From NCBI GenBank assembly GCA_037501455.1, contig CM074856.1, forward strand, positions 23,519,001-23,583,000: DNA of 64,000 nucleotides, given 5' to 3'. The notes under the pieces were generated by a model. The model was not told the DNA's origin, did no database searches, and saw only the letters and a program-made list of their open reading frames with translations. Position numbers and translations under genes: made by a program. This stretch comes from Lantana camara. Its lineage: Eukaryota; Streptophyta; Magnoliopsida; Lamiales; Verbenaceae. Of this stretch, positions 11,206-24,329 are shown one piece after another. Numbering within the stretch: position 1 is the stretch's first letter; each line of letters begins with the position of its first letter.

Positions 11206-12628
11206 CTACTTGTTGGATGTTTGGCCAAAATTAGCCGCTTCCAAAGTATTCAATCTGTCTAAGCACTTGGCCAAAGTCGCCGATAAAACTTCTTCTCTTT
11301 GTCTTGCCTCCTCGGCGATCTTTTTTGCTTCCTCCATGATTTTTGCTTCTCTAATTGCAGCCTCTTCTCTTTCTTTTGTTAACTTTTCTTCAATCAACCT
11401 CATTTGTTCTTCATTGATAGCAGTGTATGAAGATGATATCGAGTTTGATTGGGAAGAATTTGCTCCAACTATATCTCTATAGTGGATAGTGTTCCCAAAT
11501 GAATAAACTCTTCCTTTAGATGGGCCACCACTTGCTTCAATCCACTTTACAGGATCAAACGAGCCTTCGGGAGTAGGGTTGCTATCATCCTGACTACGTG
11601 CCTCATAGTTTTCCTAAAAAATATCAGTAATACCATAAATTGTAAGTATACATAATTCACAAGTAAAAATATATAACCACTAATTCAATTGCAAATGATT
11701 CCCAAATATAAATCAAATACACCAACAATATCAAAATCACAAATGAAAAACATGTCAATTCCTGTAACAAAATAACAAAATCAAATGAAACTAAGTAGCT
11801 ATTTTTGATCTCATTCGGTGATTTGATGAATTAAAGCCATAATTTTTTCTTTTTTATGTTATTAGTTAGACTAACCAGAAGACAACGTTTCACTCTCTCT
11901 ATGTGCAAATTGCTTTCTTGAAGACCAACATGTGAGAGTGGTGTAAGAAAAAAATAAAACATATAATCATTTGGCTGTATATATATATAGAATTGAAAGA
12001 GACATGAATCTTTGTATAATTACCCTCATCAACAGCTGATACAATAGATGAAAAATGTTCCCCTTATATGACGAGATGTTCATTACCCCAATCAAGAGGA
12101 AAACATCACTACTCAAAGTAAAAACAATTCCTATCAAATCACCATAAACATCACTAATCAAAGTATCAACCATTCCCATCAAATCACCATAAACATCACT
12201 AATCAAAGTAACAACTTATTCAATTACCAATTATATCAACAATGCCAAAAATCTCAAATGAAAAAAAATATCAAATTCATTAAAATTACCTTAACTTTTT
12301 TAGACCTTGGATCACAATACTCTCCTTTACCCTTTTGTTTTCGGTGGGTTCGATCATGAATTTGAACAGGTGTAATTTTCACAGTTGGATTGTCTGCTGC
12401 CTACAAAAGAATAAGGAACATATTAAAGAAATATAAGAATGACTTAAAATAATATACATAACATTACGAATAAATAAATTAAACAAACCATTTTATGTTA
12501 CCACGATCAACAATTTCAGGATGAGAGTATGCAAATTCTAAAAAGTTTATAACCCCTTGATTAAACGCCTCAGTTATGTATCCTTTATCATCTAATCGTT
12601 GCCACATCCAACTTCGACTACTAGACAT
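11206..12628 (-). pseudogene. collapsed CACTA transposase gene: TnpD start joined to TnpA C-terminus
   Basis: The minus strand starts at the ATG at 12626-12628: MSSSRSWMWQRLDDKGYIT, then FLEFAYSHPEIVDRGN. This is the transposase-associated domain that opens TnpD proteins, but it stops before the Cys-containing part. Next come 12290-12400 (37 codons, TPVQIHDRTHRKQKGKGEY) and 11206-11613 (135 codons), joined in phase by a donor after AAG and an acceptor TTTTTTAG. The last exon has GRVYSFGN and a coiled coil (RLIEEKLTKEREEAAIREAK), as at the C-terminus of TnpA-like proteins (Transposase_24 family). The catalytic core is absent. The splice between first and second pieces could not be resolved in frame, so a product is uncertain. 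Confidence 0.6.
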
Positions 12629-12887
12629 ATTACTGTATAGATTATTAAAGATAAAATCAATAAAATTTATGTAAAATCAAGTGACAAAACAAAATAATGC
12701 AAAGCCCAATCAAACAAGAAATGCTTGAAAATATAAAACATAAGAAACGCTTGAAAATATAAAACATACCTGCTCACAATTCCACTAATATCTTCAAGAA
12801 GTAATTCTTTGGCCAATTTTATTCCTATGCAAAAAGACAATTATTCAAATCAATATCATCAAACTATCCAACTTTATCTTTTGCCTC

Positions 12888-12951
12888 AACTTTATACAAA
12901 GCTAGAAGTACTTGAAAGTGAACTTTATACAAAGCTAGAAGTACTTGAAAG
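12888..12951. repeat. 32-bp perfect tandem duplication
   Basis: AACTTTATACAAAGCTAGAAGTACTTGAAAG-type sequence is present twice in a row, a short recent slippage duplication inside CACTA 2. Confidence 0.8.
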
Positions 12952-12996
12952 AAAAAAGATAATTATTCAAATTCTTACACATAAACAATACAATAC

Positions 12997-13060
12997 TGTG
13001 ACGCCCCGAGCGTGGAGCTATCACATCCCCCGCACTAGAACCTAACACGTATATGCTAGG
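12997..13060 (-). mobile_element. possible end fragment of a further long-LTR copy
   Basis: TGTGACGCCCCGAGCG followed by CACATCCCCCGCACTAG resembles the 3' terminus (minus orientation) of LTRs A, B and D. I could not find a matching opposite end before 16390, so this may be a truncated copy. Confidence 0.4.
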
Positions 13061-16000
13061 AATATCAAATGGACTCGGATTAACATAAAAATTGACGTAC
13101 ATAAACCTTAATATACTAGGAATATCGAGTTAAAACAGTTTTGAAAACCGAGGTCGTATGAGTTCAAAATTTACGTCGGAATTCTCTGCGTATAAGCTGT
13201 CAAAGTTCAAACAATACAGCAACTTGGCTGCAGCGACACCTTTCAAAGACCGGTCTGTTTACCACACCAAATGAAGCCGGAAAATTCTGAAACTTAATAG
13301 GTATACTCCCAACATATATAGGTACTCCTCTGTAAAACGGTTTTGCAAAATTCGAAGGTTTAGTCCCTCTGCTCAGCTGCTGTTCCAGATCAGAAAACAG
13401 GGCAAAAACAGGGGACTGCGGCAATTTTCGGGATTTTTTCGAGGTATCAAACGGGCTCGGAAATTTACGAAATTTGGAAGATATGAACTTCAATATGTTA
13501 TTAATCTCCAGTTAAAACAGTTTTTGAAAACGGCGTCGCACGAGCTCGGAATTTACATTTGAAATGACTGCACAGATCATGACAGCACCAAAATTCAATA
13601 CTAATTTATACCTACATCATTCCCAAACTTTAGTATCATGCAAACTCATACGGATTCAGACTATTTAGCATTAAAACCATCAGATTTCATAATTCTAACA
13701 AGCTATGATTCATGTATTTAACTATGAAAATTAACAAATTTCATTACCACTCCTGCTCAACTCTAATCCACAAGGTTCCAAGACACTCATGTTTAGAAAC
13801 ATTCGATTCATGGAAACTCAATTAAAATTATCACCTCAAGCAAGACCTTACCTCAATTGAAGGAAAATAGGCTGGAGAAAGATGGCGATGTGATTCGTGT
13901 GTGAAAAATAAGAGAGGGATGAAGAAACTCATTAACTCCCTAGTTTGTTTCAAGGTTGAGAAAGGTTGAGGTGCTGTACGTGATTCATAAGAGGGGTAGC
14001 CACTGAATTCATCAAAATAATCCAAACTTCTAGCATAAATTTCCATGAATAATCATACATATTATCTCCTCAAATTTCCAGTAAGAATTCAAGAACTAAT
14101 CTAAAGAGTTCAACTGTTTCATCAAAAATTCATGATCATAAGGTTTTCATACATACATCTAATCACATATTTCTTCCATGAAGCTTGAAGCTTAAGATGC
14201 CATAAATCCGATTCTTACCTCAAAATTGAAAGAAAGCGACTTGGTTGGTGTATGTGTGTGGTGTGCGTAACGTGTGTTCTGCGTTTGAGTGTTTGAGAGA
14301 GAGGAAAGTTTGGGGTTCCTTCTGATTTCTTTCTTTTCAAACGTTTAAGAAATAAAATTGTTGATAATTGAGACAAAATGAGATGTGGAGGATGAGCAGG
14401 TGCAATACGTGTATTATCAAAACAGAGTCGGCTACAAAAATCTGAATTTGATCTCATTAAATGCAATTAAGCCCTTGTAGAAGAATTGTTAAATAAATTA
14501 CCCCATAACTTTTACATAAAAACAATTAGACCCAATTAAACTCACGCATTCCTATTTCTTTCATTTCTTTCCCTACAAACCTGAAGGATGTTAAACAGAC
14601 TAAACATGCTGAAACTTTACCTAATTAAACTGAAACACCGAGCTGACTGAGCTATAAAAACTAAGCACATCACTTCATTTTGTTAGGCTCACTTCCAGAA
14701 ATTATATCGCAACAGCAAAATTTCATAACATCATGATATATTATAGCAAAACAGAGATACCAACGAAATTCTTCAATCAAACTCCCGATTCCCCATTCAA
14801 GTTACTAATCCAAAACTCCAGTTTAACTCGAAAACAAGCACCCAATCGCCACAGAACTAACATTAACTTACTTTCCACAAAATGAGCACCAAGAACTGAA
14901 AATTATCCCAAATAAACTAAATTAAAACACTTATAAAGATAATAATAAAATGAGACAAATGGAGAAAATAGACAGAACACTCAAACTTCCCACCTAAAAC
15001 ACAATGCAATTACCCCCAAATTATCCAGAATTAACAGAGTCGTCTTCCCCAGCAGCCCAACAACTCCAAAATGGAATTCAAACCCTGCACCATTCAACGA
15101 AATTCATCTCAGTTTCCAGAGAAGAGCTATTAAAATTCATTTTTTTTTTTTTATCTTCTTTTATTTTCGAGTGAAGATAGAAACAATACTTACTGTTGAA
15201 ATTCGACGTTGACGATGGGAACAGAAGGATTCGCGATAGATTGGTAGGCCGAATTGGATAGACCAATGCTCGCCGTTCTCTGAGGCTTGACAGAGAACGA
15301 GAGTCAGTGGCTAGCAGCGGCGGGCGCGGTAGCTTGAGCGAGAATTGTGGAGAGAGAGAGGCGGCTGGGATTTTGCCCTAGGTTTGTGGAGAGAGAGGCG
15401 GGATAGCAATTTTGGGGGAGGAGATGTTAAAAGCGGGATTTTATTTTTTGGGGAAGAGAGAGGCGGGATGTTGCCTTCATGACCGAAAAAAGAGAAGGAA
15501 TCTGCTAAGCCTAAGGATTTCTCTTATGGGCTCTCTTTTCTTCTTTTTTTTTTATTAAATATACTTATGCTTTTATATATGTTAAAATACTAATTGCATT
15601 TAATAAACATATATATGTTAGGAAATTTTAATAAATAGGTAAAAGTACTAAATTTTATAAATGTAGTTCCATAGGAAAATTAGTTAATAAGTTAATTGTT
15701 TAACTGTTATTTGATTTTTTTAATTAAGTTTATTATGTTTAATTAAGTTTGCATCAATTATTATATAAAATGAACTTAAACGATCTTTAATTGAACGAAC
15801 TCAAGTGGTCTGATTTTAAATAGCTGGTTATTAATTAATTCAATACAAGTTGATAACATTTTTCTAGGATATGAATTTCGAATCAATTCTCCCGTGGATC
15901 ACTTTGATTCAATGAATATTTCGAAATATATTTTTAAACTTAACTTAACTAAGTTAAGTCGAGTTTCAAATTAAATATAATAAGATTCTAAAATTTTATT

Positions 16001-16392
16001 TGATTCACAAATCGATTCTAACATTCTTCCAAAGTACGAATTTCCAAATCAATTATCAATTAAGTGGATCAATTTGATTCAATCAGTATTCCGAAATATA
16101 TTCAAATAGTTAATGATCAAATTTGATTTTGTTCAAAAAATGAAAAGTCAATATTTGGTATAGATTTGACTAAATAGTTAATGATCAAATTTATACTTTG
16201 TTCAAAGAATGAAAACAATTTCATTAAACCGTTTGGCATGTACATTAATACTGGAGAAAGAATATTGAAAATAAAAGTATAATTTCATTATTTATAATAT
16301 TTTTTCTCTAATATTAATAATTTAAAGCAATAATAAATTGAAAATTGATTTGTTTACATTTTTATGGTTTATTTAAAATATCCTAAAAAATG
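13061..16392. other. interior of CACTA 2 without recognised genes
   Basis: AT-rich sequence. Around 13100-13550 a block containing AAAACAGTTTT and GAAAAC is duplicated imperfectly. Around 15080-15480 a purine-rich, GAGAGAGA-containing stretch reads like a minus-strand leader. No frame has recognisable protein content. Confidence 0.4.
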
Positions 16393-16918
16393 TGATTAGT
16401 GACCGATTAGTGACCAATCTAATTTTTATTCACAAAATCAGTGACCGATTAGTGACCGCAGTATAACAAAATTGAACAATCTATGACCGACTCTAATCAC
16501 TTACAGTATCAGTGACCGATCAGTGACCGATCAGGGTTTGGGTCACAAATTCAGTGACCGATTAATGACCGCACATATATCGGTCACAAAATCAGTGACC
16601 GATTATAATTAAATCCAACAATCTGTGACCGATCTGTGACCGATAAGAATCGGTCACAGATTCAGTGACCGATCAATGACCGACTAATTCACGAGTCACA
16701 TAATCAGTGACTGATTAGTGACCCATAAAACATGGGTCACAAAATCAATGACCGATCTGTGACCGATCTGTGACTGAATTTTATGCAGTCACTGATCGGT
16801 CACTGATTATTACATATATGTAATATCAGTCACTGATCGGTCACTGATCGGTCACTAATCAGTGACCGATCAGGCGGTCACTGAAAATCGGTCACTAATC
16901 CTGTTTTTTTTGGTAGTG
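16393..16918. repeat. right subterminal repeat array of CACTA 2
   Basis: Many AGTGACCGAT/ATCGGTCACT units in both orientations up to the terminal inverted repeat, mirroring the left end. Confidence 0.88.
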
Positions 16919-16964
16919 GTTGATCATATCCGAAAATCAGCTCAATCGGAGGCCATATGAGGGG

Positions 16965-17087
16965 GTACCCGGCCGGGGAAAAACAATGCACAGATTTACC
17001 CGGCCGGGGAAAACGGTGCAGAAAAATCGTCTGGAGTGAAGTACCCGACCGGGTACTTTTTAAACTGAAAACTACCCGGCCGGGTAG
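16965..17087. repeat. palindrome cluster in LTR B (TACCCGGCCGGGTA type)
   Basis: Four units: 16965-16980 GTACCCGGCCGGGGAA, 16996-17011 TTACCCGGCCGGGGAA, 17041-17056 GTACCCGACCGGGTAC, 17072-17087 CTACCCGGCCGGGTAG. They lie 1.04-1.16 kb from the LTR 5' end at 18123. Confidence 0.9.
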
Positions 17088-18123
17088 TCCATCTGGGCAG
17101 AAAAACGTGACAGAAACAGGGGCTAAAACGGGAGGGACTAAAATTGATCAAACCCACCTCAAAACTCAACCAAATGCAATGAAAATCAAGGTATAAGTTC
17201 ATATAAACATGCTCTATCACATATCTCAAGTTCAAAGCATGAAACAAGGTAGAAAACAAGTTGCCATTAAAGCTCATCTAAGCTCCAACAATGGAGTTTT
17301 AAGAAATATACAACCAAAAAACCAAGAATTCATACAAATATGCAACAAAGAAGCCCAAAGAAACAATATATATCAATCTTAGAGCAACTAATTCAAGTTT
17401 GAGAGCATGGAAGCAAATATTCATATTTCTACACTATTGAAGATCTCAACTCAAAACCGTAGCAAAACATGCTCAAAATCTGAAATACATAGATGAAAAT
17501 CACTACCCAAGGATGGAGGAACCAAATATATGCTTACCTTGAAGATTGGATGGAAGATGGAAGAGATTGGAGCTCAAAACCTCAAGGTTTGGAATAGTGA
17601 CGGGATTTATCTTTCTCTTCCTTGCTTCAGCTGAAAACCTCTCCCTTTTGGTGTGTGGTTTGAAATGAGGGAGAGTGGGATGGATAAGGGCTGAGTTGGG
17701 GTTAAGTGGGCCCAAGATTCACTTGATTTGGTCAAGAAATGAGCAAGTTATGGTCAAAACCGCGAAAGGTGGTCGATAAGCGTGCGAGGTTTGGTTCGGG
17801 CCAAGATTCGAGAGGGTAAACGGGGTTAGAAAAATACAAGGCTTGTCCCATCGAACCCGAATCGTCGAAATGAGTCCAATGGAGGTGTCAAAATTTGAAT
17901 TCGAATCCGAATTCCCGAGCTCAAGATATGCCACCCGGAACCCAAGGTGCGCTAAATGCTCTTTAGCCCCCTTTAAGTTCCGTTACACCAAAGCAAATAA
18001 AACTCAAATAAACAAGTGATAAAACGCATATAAATCATATAATAGCATGCTTAAATAATTAAATACGCACTTAGCACACCCGTGACATTCGTACCTAGGA
18101 AGCCGGAGAATCGGGATGTTACA

Positions 18124-20591
18124 GTGCAGATCCTAATTTTCTGCCCTTTCACCTTCGACAGATGAAGTTAGTCGATTTCTTGTACTAGTCTTTCACACAA
18201 CAAACGCTTCAGGTTAGTTCCCGTATTCGAAGTTCCACTAATTAGTTGATATGTGCTGATTCAAATTAAATTTGATGGGTTTTAGTCCTCTTTCGAATTG
18301 CCCATTTTGTCTGCAACATCTGATTGCTTTGCATCTGTTAGTTATTGTAAAGGTGTAAAAAATCATTGTAATTTTAGGCCAAATTGGTGCTTGTATTGAT
18401 AGACTCACTTGCGATTCTGTTATGCACTTCAGTGTGATTACTTTATAACTTTCTTTGGCAAACTTGAGGAAGGAAAAGACTTGTTGGTTTAGAATTTTCA
18501 ATTCAGAATGAAGTCTGCGTGACCTTTTGGATTCTGGTAATTGTCTTCTTTTCAATCAGAGTATGTTTGCTGGTGAAATTAATCATAATTTACCAAGTTC
18601 AGACTGTTGTATACTTGAAACAACCTAATTTGTTGGGGCCAACCTTTCACCAACCGTGGCAGTAGACTGTAATGATGGTGGCAGTTAGGTGACTCAGTAG
18701 AGACTGTGTTGAATCTGGTCGATTTTTAACTCAGCATGTACTGCATTGAATCTTGTAGTTAGTTAATTCCGTGTTGCTTGTGCAATGGGGGTTTATAACT
18801 TTTCACTAATAATATACTAGTTGGGCAGCTGGTTGTCTATGTTAGTTGTTCTTTTTCTTTAAATCTTAATAAGGGAATGATTCAAACTAGTTCTCCCAGT
18901 TGATATTAGCATATGTGACAATTGTGGGTTGAGCAAAGAAATTATGTTAGGGGTCTCGGTGTCTAGCAGACTTTAGTGATGGTCATGTGTTATTTATGTG
19001 AACATATTCTCCAATAATGTAGCACAAAAGCTTACCGGCATTCAGAAACTTCAACTGAAGCGACTTCTTGTCAAAGTGGTATTAATCTATTATCTATCTC
19101 ACTGAATTGGTTTTTAGTCCGAGACTTTGTCTGTTCAATTTTGAGTGCCTATTCATGGGGGAGGACTTATATCTGATCTTCATCTCGGAGATCTTTTGAA
19201 TTACTTTGAATTATCAAGATAACTTTCATCCTGAGTTAGTTTATCACTCTTGATGAATTTGAAAAGGGTTTCTTGTTTGGTGTTTGCAGAAGCAATTAGC
19301 AAAGGCTCTCTATCTGAAGATCTGATACAAAATCTGTTGCACCATTGAAGTACTCATTTGAGAACATTAAAGTATTTCAAGAAATAAAAAGTAAAACTCA
19401 GAACATAAAAGGGGTGGCAGTTTTCTTGATATTGATGTTAAACAAGAAAAACAAATAGAAATAATTGTCCCTTTTGGGATCAGATACAACCAAACTTTCT
19501 GCAGCTATCCTGCAGAGTTGTAGATGTTTACACAAAGAGGGTAATATGCAGGCTCTGAAAACATATTCATTATAAATTTGAAAAAGAAAAAATGAAATTG
19601 TTAGATTTATGAGTTGTGAGAAATGTGAAATACAGAGTAAGAAAGTGGAAACAATGATTGCCAAAAGAGGGAGGGACTACGTTTTTGTAATATTTAATTT
19701 CTCAGTCATTTTAGTTGTGGTTTTTAATATTTTATTAATTGGCCTCAAACATGTTAATCTTAATCATATTCTAAACAATGGTTGGATTAGGTGATATGAT
19801 GTTGGTTAGTAAACTAGACCAAGCAAACTATGTATTAGTCATGATGATGTTTGGTTGAATATTTTTATCTAGATATGTGATGAAACTTGTTATGTAAATT
19901 GACTTACATTTTCCCCCTTATTATGAATTTATTATCTAAATTCTGATTGTTTATCTTAATTCTTAATTTTCAATAGACTGATCACCCATTGTATGCTGAG
20001 TTTTCTTTTCATGCCTTAGACCAGGGGCATTGTTGATGTAATTTGATACGGATATGGCAAAAGGGTTGGTTAGGAATTCATATGTGCTGCTATTTAAATG
20101 GTGGTTAAATACATAGAGGGTGTTAGGACTTGGGAATTGGGACTTTAGGCATAAAAAGGTAATAAGTTGGTTTAATTATGAAAATGATATTCCACCTATG
20201 TAGGAAATGGAGTTCTGGGACAACCTAGCAATAAATTAGGCAGATTTATGTAAATGGTAGTTTAACTCAAAAGAATACACATAGGAGTTCACAAATTCAT
20301 ATAAATTTTCAAGAATTATGTATATTACTGCTGCAATTATCAGAACACTATTATTATCATTCAAGATCCTAGAAAGCTTATTATAAAGCGAAATAAAGTG
20401 TCATCATGTGTGTTCTTATTATGGTTCAGCTTATTATTAAAGTTTTCTTTCTAGATTTCTGACATGATAGCCTTCAATTTTATGTTTTTCCTTGCCTTCT
20501 TAGAAAGGTCCAGCTCTTGTTTCTGGTCAAGCTCCAAATCTGAAATTGTCATCACTTGGAAGGTAACTACAATCTGTCAATAAACAATATT
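18124..20591 (+). other. CACTA 1 sequence upstream of the TnpD start
   Basis: AT-rich, with no recognisable coding content. It is probably leader and intron sequence of the transposase transcription unit, since a first non-coding exon on the left of the LTR insertion would be typical. This is inference. Confidence 0.35.
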
Positions 20592-23500
20592 ATGGATAGA
20601 ACATGGATGATGCTGCCTAGGGCTAGTAGTGAATATCGAAATGGGTTGAAACATTTTTTAGACTTTGCCTTTTCAAATTCAAATGGATCTATAATATTAT
20701 GCCCTTGCAAGAAATGCAAAAATGTCATATCTAAAAAAAGGAGCATTGTGGAAGAACATCTTCTCTGGCATGGATTTTTGGTTGGGTACAACAAGTGGGT
20801 ATTACATGGTGAGTTGTCAACTAATAGTAGGTCAACAGTCTTTGAATATGATGACCAACATTCAGACAATAATATGCGGGAAATGTTACATGATGCTTTT
20901 GGAATGCAAGATAATATGGATAATATTGAAGGAACAACAGGAGTTGAGGAACATGCTAGACCGTGTAAAGAAGCTGAAAATTTTTATAAGCTTATGGAAG
21001 ATGCAGAACAAGAACTTTACCCAGGTTGTAAAAATTTTTCAAAACTTTATTTCATTGTTCGAATGCTCCAAATCAAGTGCCTTGGGAATTGGAGTGATAG
21101 TTCTTTCACGTTGATGCTCGACTTATTAAGAGAGTCATTTCCAGAAGGTGTTCAATTGCCAAAAAACTACTATGAAACTAAGAAGATATTAAAAGATTTG
21201 GGTTTGAATTATAAGAAAATTGACGCATGTCGGAATGATTGTATGCTATATTGGGGTGTGAAAGAAGGCAAAAAAAAGTGTGATACATGTGATGAGCCGA
21301 GATGGATAACGCCTGCATCTGAAGGTACCGTTGGTGATCAACAAGATTTAACTAAAACTTCTAAAGGGAACAAGAAGATTCCTGCAAAGATGGTTTGGCA
21401 TTTCCCGCTGAAGCCAAGGCTACAAAGACTTTTTATGAATAAGGAAACTGCATCTCTTATGAAGTGGCACGAAATGGAACGCATCAAAGATGGTGTAATG
21501 AGACATCCAGCAGATTCGCCAGCTTGGCAAACTTTTGACTTCCATCACCCAGAGTTTGCAAAAGATCCTCGCAATGTAAGGTTGGGCTTGGCCACTGATG
21601 GTTTCAATCCATTTAGAACTATGAGTGTCGTTCATAGTACATGGCCAGTGATCTTGATTCCGTATAATTTACCCCCTGGGGACTGTATGAAAAAGACATA
21701 CTTGATGTTATCCTTGCTTATACCTGGCCCATCTGGACCAGGTAATAACATTGACATATTTCTACAGCCGGCCATTGCAGAGATAAAAGATATGTGGGAA
21801 GAGGGAATAAGTACGTATGATGCACCATCTAAGGAAAACTTTCAATTGCGTGCAGCTCTATTATGGACCATCAGTGATTTTCCAGGCCATGCAGCTGTAT
21901 CGGGTTGGAGTACTAAAGGAGAACTTGCATGTCCCGTTTGTCATAAATACACAAATTCAGTATGGTTGGATAGATCTCGCAAGTTCTGTTATATGTGTCA
22001 TCGTATATTCTTACCTGAGGATCATCCTTATCGGGGGGATAAAAGTTCATTTGATGGAACTGAAGAGCACCGAACAGCAACCCCATATTTGAAAGGATAT
22101 GTGGCATATGATGAAGTAAAACACATTGAAAACAAATTTGGAAAAAAGGTGGCGGACCAGAAATTACCCTATAATTGGAAGAAAAAAAGCATTTTCTTCG
22201 ATCTCCCGTATTGGGAAACGAATTTAGTTAGACACAACCTTGATGTTATGCACATAGAGAAGAACGTATGTGATAAGGTGTTATTCACATTATTGGACTC
22301 GGACAAGTCAAAAGATAATTACAATGCTCGCTTGGATTTGCAAATTATGGGGATAAGATCAAAACTTCATCCTTTTCTTGATGAGCTTGGGCAAGAATGG
22401 CTACCAGTGGCATCCTTTGCACTGGATAAAACTGAGAAGGAAAGATTTTGCAAGATATTGAAAAGTGTTAAAGTTCCAGACGGTTATGCTTCAAATGTGT
22501 CAAGGTGTGTTCATATTAAACCACCCAAGATATTTGGCCTCAAGAGTCATGATAGTCACGTGTTGATGCAACAATTGCTACCGCTTGCTCTGCGTAAACT
22601 TCTTCCGCATCCAATTCGCAAATCATTGATTCATTTGAGTCATTATTTTAAAGAATTGTGTTCTAAGACACTTCACCCCACTGATTTATCCCGCTTAGAA
22701 AAAGAGATTGCTGTCATACTTTGTCAGTTGGAGAAAATCTTTCCACCTTCAATCTTTGATATCATGGTACATTTGACTGTTTACTTGGTTACTGAGGTAA
22801 AATTAGCTGGACCAGTTCACTATCGTTGGATGTACCCCATTGAAAGGTAGGCCTACAATTTAATAAGTGTAAGTTAGTTTTTGTTAAGGTTTTACTGTTA
22901 TGTTAGACATTTTAATCACATAATTATTCATATTTTGCACTCCCTAGGTACTTGAGTACTTTGAAATCCTATGTTCGTAACAAAGGTCGTCCGGAAGGCT
23001 CAATTGCAGAAGGATACTTGGCAGAGGAGTGCTTATCTTTTTGTTCGTTATACTTTGATGAAAAAATTGAAACAAGGCATAATCGGGTAGCTCGTAATGA
23101 TGATGGTGGGTGTTCGGGAAACAGGTCAAACATTGATGTTTTCTCAAATACTGGAGCTTCACTGTGGAAAGGAAAGCCAATTTCTTTTAATAATGACCAA
23201 CTAACAAAAGCTCACCTGTATGTCTTATTCAATTGCGATGACATTCAACAATATAGAGTGTAAGTTTCTTGAAACTATTAATTATCTTGCTAATTTCATA
23301 TTATTTATTTGATATCCTTCAATTATATAGTATTACAACATCTTTTTTAATTATACAGGGATCACGAAGCTCAGGTTAGACGGAAGAAGCATCGCTCGAG
23401 GGAGCATGAAATCAAACGAATCCATAGTGATTCGTTCGCCACATGGTTTAAGGGTCAGGTCAGTGATGTCTAAAATGATATATAATGCCTTTTTTTTATT

Positions 23501-24203
23501 TTACTTTCTTTAATATTTTGGTTATTATTCATTTATGCAGGTTGAAGAACTAACTTCCGATGAAAATGATCCAACGGCAATTGATATGAAAAGGCTTGCA
23601 AGGGGACCAATGCCTGTCGGTACACAATATAAAGGCTTTAAAGTGAACGGTTTTCGATTCCATACTAGGGAAATAGAGCAAAAAAGGAAAACTCAAAATA
23701 GTGGTGTGATGGTTAGCGCAAGTACAACAAGTTTTGCAAGTAAAAAGGATATGCGGCCTATCCTTCGAGAGATGGCCTATTATGGAATTGTTAGGGATAT
23801 AATTGAATTAGATTATACAGGTGGTAGAAAAGTTGTTTTATTTGATTGTGATTGGGTTTCCAAGGGAAGCAAACTGAAAGAAGACAATGATGGATTTACA
23901 CTGGTCAATTTTTCAAATATTAAGCGCCAACACGAGCCTTTTGCTCTTGCAAGTCAAGTTGAGCAAGTATTTTATGTGGATGATCCCACTAAAAAGGATT
24001 GGAAAGTTGTGGTTAAAACAAAAGCCAGGGATCAGTTTGATGATGGAGGAGACTTCACTGGTGATGGGGTTGATACCATATTACAGAGTATAACAAGTCG
24101 CAATCTACCAATTGATGAAGAAGAAGCAATTGATTGGATTCGTGAAGGGGCATCCCGAATTTCTATAGATGCTTTACAGGAAAATGATTTCGAGGACATT
24201 TAG
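20592..24203 (+). CDS. CACTA transposase TnpD/TNP2-like, four exons, apparently intact
   Basis: Predicted join(20592..22846, 22948..23259, 23359..23458, 23541..24203), 3330 nt, 1109 aa. All introns are GT-AG and frame is kept. The start MDRTWMMLPRAS is the usual beginning of the transposase-associated domain, with CPCKKCKN at about residue 45. The transposase_21 core follows: LGLATDGFNPF, then SDFPGHAAVSGWSTKG with CPVC, then HNLDVMHIEKNVCD, which include the acidic residues thought to form the DDE/D-like site (family knowledge). DUF4218 spans the exon 1/2 junction (LPHPIRKSLIHLSHYF to GYLAEECLSFCSLYF) and DUF4216 lies in exon 4 (YGIVRDIIELDY, VVLFDCDW). In CACTA elements this nuclear protein cuts the terminal inverted repeats together with TnpA. 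No stop or frameshift was seen. Upstream in-frame codons from 20556 do not look conserved. Confidence 0.88.
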
Positions 24204-24329
24204 GCTGAAATTCAGGGGGAAAAGTAGTACTAGTTTATTTGTTTCTTTAATTTGTATTTTTTTACAAGTTCATGATACTGTTTTTTCTGTTTTTCTTGCA
24301 TTTTCATGGCTGTTTTTATGTTTGTAGAT

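Larger units (their letters stand above)
10398..16918 (-). mobile_element. CACTA transposon 2 (defective, 6.5 kb) nested in solo LTR B
   Basis: Starts CACTACAAAAAAAA at 10398 and ends TTTTTTTTGGTAGTG at 16918, with the TSD GTT on both sides (10395-10397 and 16919-16921). Subterminal regions are packed with AGTGACCGAT in both orientations. This is a different family from CACTA 1, whose motif is TGACGCT. The only coding remnants, on the minus strand at 11206-12628, lack the catalytic transposase region, so the copy is non-autonomous. Confidence 0.92.
8230..18123 (-). mobile_element. solo LTR, copy B of the long-LTR family, interrupted by CACTA 2
   Basis: Begins TGTAACACCCC at 8230 and ends GGGATGTTACA at 18123, flanked on both sides by the 5-bp TSD GTGCA (8225-8229 and 18124-18128). 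The LTR itself is 8230-10397 plus 16922-18123 (about 3.4 kb); the rest is CACTA 2. Similarity to LTR A is clear at both ends, for example the CCGGAACCCAAG block at 17930-17950. No internal region or second LTR exists between the TSDs, so LTR-LTR recombination removed the body. A 19-base run of G lies at 8692-8710. Confidence 0.92.
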
